The notes beneath the pieces are model-generated. The model searched no databases, was not told the DNA's origin, and worked only from the letters and a program-made list of their open reading frames with translations. A stretch of DNA of 16,484 nucleotides from NCBI GenBank assembly GCA_937967725.1, contig CALBSY010000144.1:1-16484 (forward strand), written 5' to 3'. This DNA is from an uncultured Alphaproteobacteria bacterium (GTDB lineage Bacteria > Pseudomonadota > Alphaproteobacteria > Caulobacterales > Aquidulcibacteraceae). Made by a program: the position numbers and the translations under genes. This document shows positions 14,789 through 16,484 of this stretch, piece after piece; positions within the stretch are counted from its first letter, which is position 1; every line of letters starts with the position of its first letter.

Positions 14789-16225
14789 CTACGCAAAGCC
14801 GCCAAAGTTCACGAACTTGGTTTCGAGATATTCCTCCAGTCCTTCGACGCCGCCTTCGCGGCCTAAGCCGCTCTCTTTCCAGCCGCCGAACGGGATCACT
14901 TCGTTCGAGTAAACGCCCTCATTGATCGACACCATGCCGTATTCGAGACGTTCGGCGACGCGCCAGGCGCGGTTGACGTCCTTGGTGAAGAAGTAGCCGG
15001 CGAGGCCGAACGGCGTGTCGTTGGCAATAGCGACCGCTTCGTCCTCATCCTTGAAACGGATCAAGGGCGCCACCGGGCCAAAGATCTCCTCGCGGTTTAC
15101 GCGCATCTGCCGCGTCACGCCGGTGAGAACGGTTGGGGTGTAGAATTGAGCGCCGGCGCCGTGCTTCTTGCCGCCGGTGACGGCGGTGGCGCCGTCGGCC
15201 AGCGCTTCGGCCACCATGGACGAGACTTTGTCGATCGCCTTGTCGTCGATCAGCGGGCCGATCTCGACGCCGTCTTGATCGCCGGAGCCGACTTTGAGTT
15301 TGGCCACGGCGTCGGCGAATTTTTTGGCGAACGCGTCATAGACCGCGTCTTCGACCAGTATGCGGTTCGCGCAGACGCAAGTCTGACCGGCGTTGCGGAA
15401 CTTCGAAGCGATCGCACCCTTGACGGCGACATCGAGATCGGCGTCGGCGAAAACCAAAAGCGGCGCGTTGCCGCCGAGTTCGAGCGACACTTTCTTCACG
15501 GTGGAGCCCACGCACATGGCGCCGAGCTTCTTGCCGACCGCGGTGGAGCCGGTGAACGAGAACTTCCGCACCAACGGACTCTCGCATAGCACTTTGCCGA
15601 CGGCGCTGGCGTGCTCGGTTGTCACAACATTGAACGCGCCCCGGGGCAAGCCGGCCTTCTCGCCAAGCTCGGCAAGGGCAAGCGCCGTCAGCGGCGTTTG
15701 GTGCGGCGGCTTCAGCACGATGGTGCAGCCCGCCGCGAGGGCAGGCGCGGCCTTGCGCGTGATCATGGCCATCGGGAAATTCCACGGCGTGATCGCCGCG
15801 AACACGGCCACTGGCTGCTTGATCGTCCCGTGGCTGCGCGTCGCGGTCGTGGTCGGGATGACGCGCCCATAGGCGCGCTTGGCCTCTTCGGCGAACCATT
15901 CGGCAAACGCTGCGCCATAAGCCGCTTCGCCCCTCGCTTCGGCAAGCGGCTTGCCGCCTTCCATGCAGATGAGCCGCGCCAGGCGATCGATGTCGCCCAT
16001 CATCAGTTCGTACCAAGCGCGCAACACTTGAGCCCGCTCCTTGGCGGTCTTGGCGGCCCAAGCGGGAAAGGCGGCGTGCGCCGCGGCGACGGCTTGTTCG
16101 GCTTCCGCCGCGCCCAGATCGGGAACTTCGGCGATCACTTCCTGGTTCGCCGGATTGTAGACCTTGAAGCGGGATGCGCCTTGGCGCCATTGGCCGTCGA
16201 TATAGGCGTCGGAGCGGAATTGCAT
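14789..16225 (-). CDS. gabD: Succinate-semialdehyde dehydrogenase (aldehyde dehydrogenase family)
   Basis: The ATG at 16225 has GGAG 8 nt upstream and gives 478 aa, the normal GabD length; the upstream extension to 16384 is untranslated. This cytoplasmic enzyme oxidises succinate semialdehyde to succinate at the end of the GABA shunt. Visible motifs: TPWNFP (146-151), KPPHQTP (172-178), FSFTGSTAVGK (222-232), catalytic Glu249 in LELGGNAP, catalytic Cys283 in GQTCVCANR with the paired Cys285 seen in SSADHs, EIFGPV (380-385), and GGWKESGLGREGG near the end. The usual KPxExTP Glu is His175, which may relax NAD preference toward NADP. No gabT or GABA permease is in the window, so a related short-chain semialdehyde substrate remains possible. 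Divergent from the universal-stress gene. Confidence 0.9.
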   Translation of the reverse strand: MQFRSDAYIDGQWRQGASRFKVYNPANQEVIAEVPDLGAAEAEQAVAAAHAAFPAWAAKTAKERAQVLRAWYELMMGDIDRLARLICMEGGKPLAEARGEAAYGAAFAEWFAEEAKRAYGRVIPTTTATRSHGTIKQPVAVFAAITPWNFPMAMITRKAAPALAAGCTIVLKPPHQTPLTALALAELGEKAGLPRGAFNVVTTEHASAVGKVLCESPLVRKFSFTGSTAVGKKLGAMCVGSTVKKVSLELGGNAPLLVFADADLDVAVKGAIASKFRNAGQTCVCANRILVEDAVYDAFAKKFADAVAKLKVGSGDQDGVEIGPLIDDKAIDKVSSMVAEALADGATAVTGGKKHGAGAQFYTPTVLTGVTRQMRVNREEIFGPVAPLIRFKDEDEAVAIANDTPFGLAGYFFTKDVNRAWRVAERLEYGMVSINEGVYSNEVIPFGGWKESGLGREGGVEGLEEYLETKFVNFGGFA

Positions 16226-16292
16226 GATCGAAGCTCCATGAAGTGTCAGAGCGCGAGGTAGCAGACCCGCCCGGCCGTGTCCCGCATTCGTC

Positions 16293-16318
16293 CTGACGCG
16301 TGATCCGAAAGCTGATAT
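16293..16318 (+). promoter_or_regulatory. Candidate promoter for the universal-stress-like gene
   Basis: CTGACGC (16293-16299), 11-nt spacer, then GCTGATAT (16311-16318) fits the TTGACGS / GCTANAWC pattern with a few mismatches. Transcription would start near 16325, at the edge of the heptad repeats. Confidence 0.33.
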
Positions 16319-16326
16319 GTAGAGCA

Positions 16327-16347
16327 ACACTCGACACCTGACACCCG
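16327..16347 (+). repeat. Three tandem heptads, consensus ACACYYG
   Basis: ACACTCG, ACACCTG and ACACCCG follow one another without a gap, 12 nt before the ATG at 16359. They lie in the inferred 5' leader. Function unknown; they could be a protein-binding array or a chance run. Confidence 0.4.
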
Positions 16348-16358
16348 CAAGCGGTCCC

Positions 16359-16484
16359 ATGAGCTGGAAAGATATTCTCGTCATCGTTTCCGAAGCCGAG
16401 GCCGACGCGCCGGCGCTGGCGCTCGGTGAGGCGCTGGCGCGCCAGTGCAGCGACTGTCACATTGCCGCGGCGTTCTTGACGCCG
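16359..16484 (+). CDS. Universal stress protein-like, N-terminal part (3' end outside window)
   Basis: The ATG at 16359 opens 42 codons that run off the window: MSWKDILVIVSEAEADAPAL, then ALGEALARQCSDCHIAAAF and LTP. The first strand KDILVIV, a helix of stacked Ala/Leu, and a second strand HIAAAFLTP match the start of a UspA-type alpha/beta domain, where such proteins bind nucleotide and support stress survival. The ATP-binding G-2x-G-9x-G(S/T) motif would be further downstream and cannot be checked. The ribosome site is weak (AAGCGG). It diverges from the SSADH gene across 133 bp. Confidence 0.62.
   Translation, partial: MSWKDILVIVSEAEADAPALALGEALARQCSDCHIAAAFLTP

Noticed and set aside
15336..16460. 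374-codon minus-strand frame overlapping the SSADH gene in another frame
   Set aside because: Same strand but shifted; Arg-rich nonsense, while the SSADH frame is full length with all motifs.

Overview
The window is dense, GC-rich, GC3-biased bacterial DNA. Protein families (CsgH-type curli chaperone, Gly-rich-insert 'transporter' barrel, short lipoproteins) and Caulobacter-like promoter words (TTGACGS / GCTANAWC) suggest an alphaproteobacterium, perhaps Caulobacterales/Hyphomonadaceae. That placement is inference; no rRNA or tRNA is present to confirm it. No CRISPR array, IS element, integrase or tRNA was seen.

Layout. (1) 1-1973: the 3' end of a nitronate monooxygenase gene (+), an unrecognised membrane-anchored protein (+), an outer-membrane beta-barrel with a Gly/Pro-rich insert (-), and a 50-aa membrane/coiled-coil protein (+). 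(2) 2098-3636: a compact functional-amyloid cassette, curlin-repeat protein / CsgH-like lipoprotein / second curlin-repeat protein, with two adjacent hairpins between the first two genes. (3) 3644-6562: a MscS-type channel (-), a pectinacetylesterase-family lipoprotein (+) and a small secreted protein (-). (4) 6636-11894: a frameshifted TPR scrap, acetyl-CoA synthetase and an SLC13-type anion transporter, all on the minus strand, divergent from alanine dehydrogenase (+). (5) 11912-14732: a lipoprotein (-), a MmcQ/YjbR protein (+), a 60-aa zinc-ribbon protein (+), a CE15-like esterase (+) and a 58-aa highly acidic protein (-) whose 3' end overlaps the esterase gene. (6) 14789-16484: a succinate-semialdehyde dehydrogenase (-) divergent from the start of a universal-stress-protein-like gene (+).

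Working together. The curlin/CsgH/curlin genes are the clearest functional unit: two secreted amyloid subunits made with a periplasmic anti-aggregation chaperone. The outer-membrane pore genes csgG/E/F are not in this window and must lie elsewhere if the fibre is exported. The SLC13 transporter and Acs are co-directional with a 65-bp gap and may form a carboxylate uptake/activation unit. Ald and the SSADH feed pyruvate and succinate from amino compounds into central metabolism. Two esterase-family proteins (pectinacetylesterase-like and CE15-like) hint at plant-polymer or other ester substrates.

No gene-free stretch exceeds 300 bases. The longest are 12879-13103, 6563-6779 (holding the TPR scrap) and 1609-1820.
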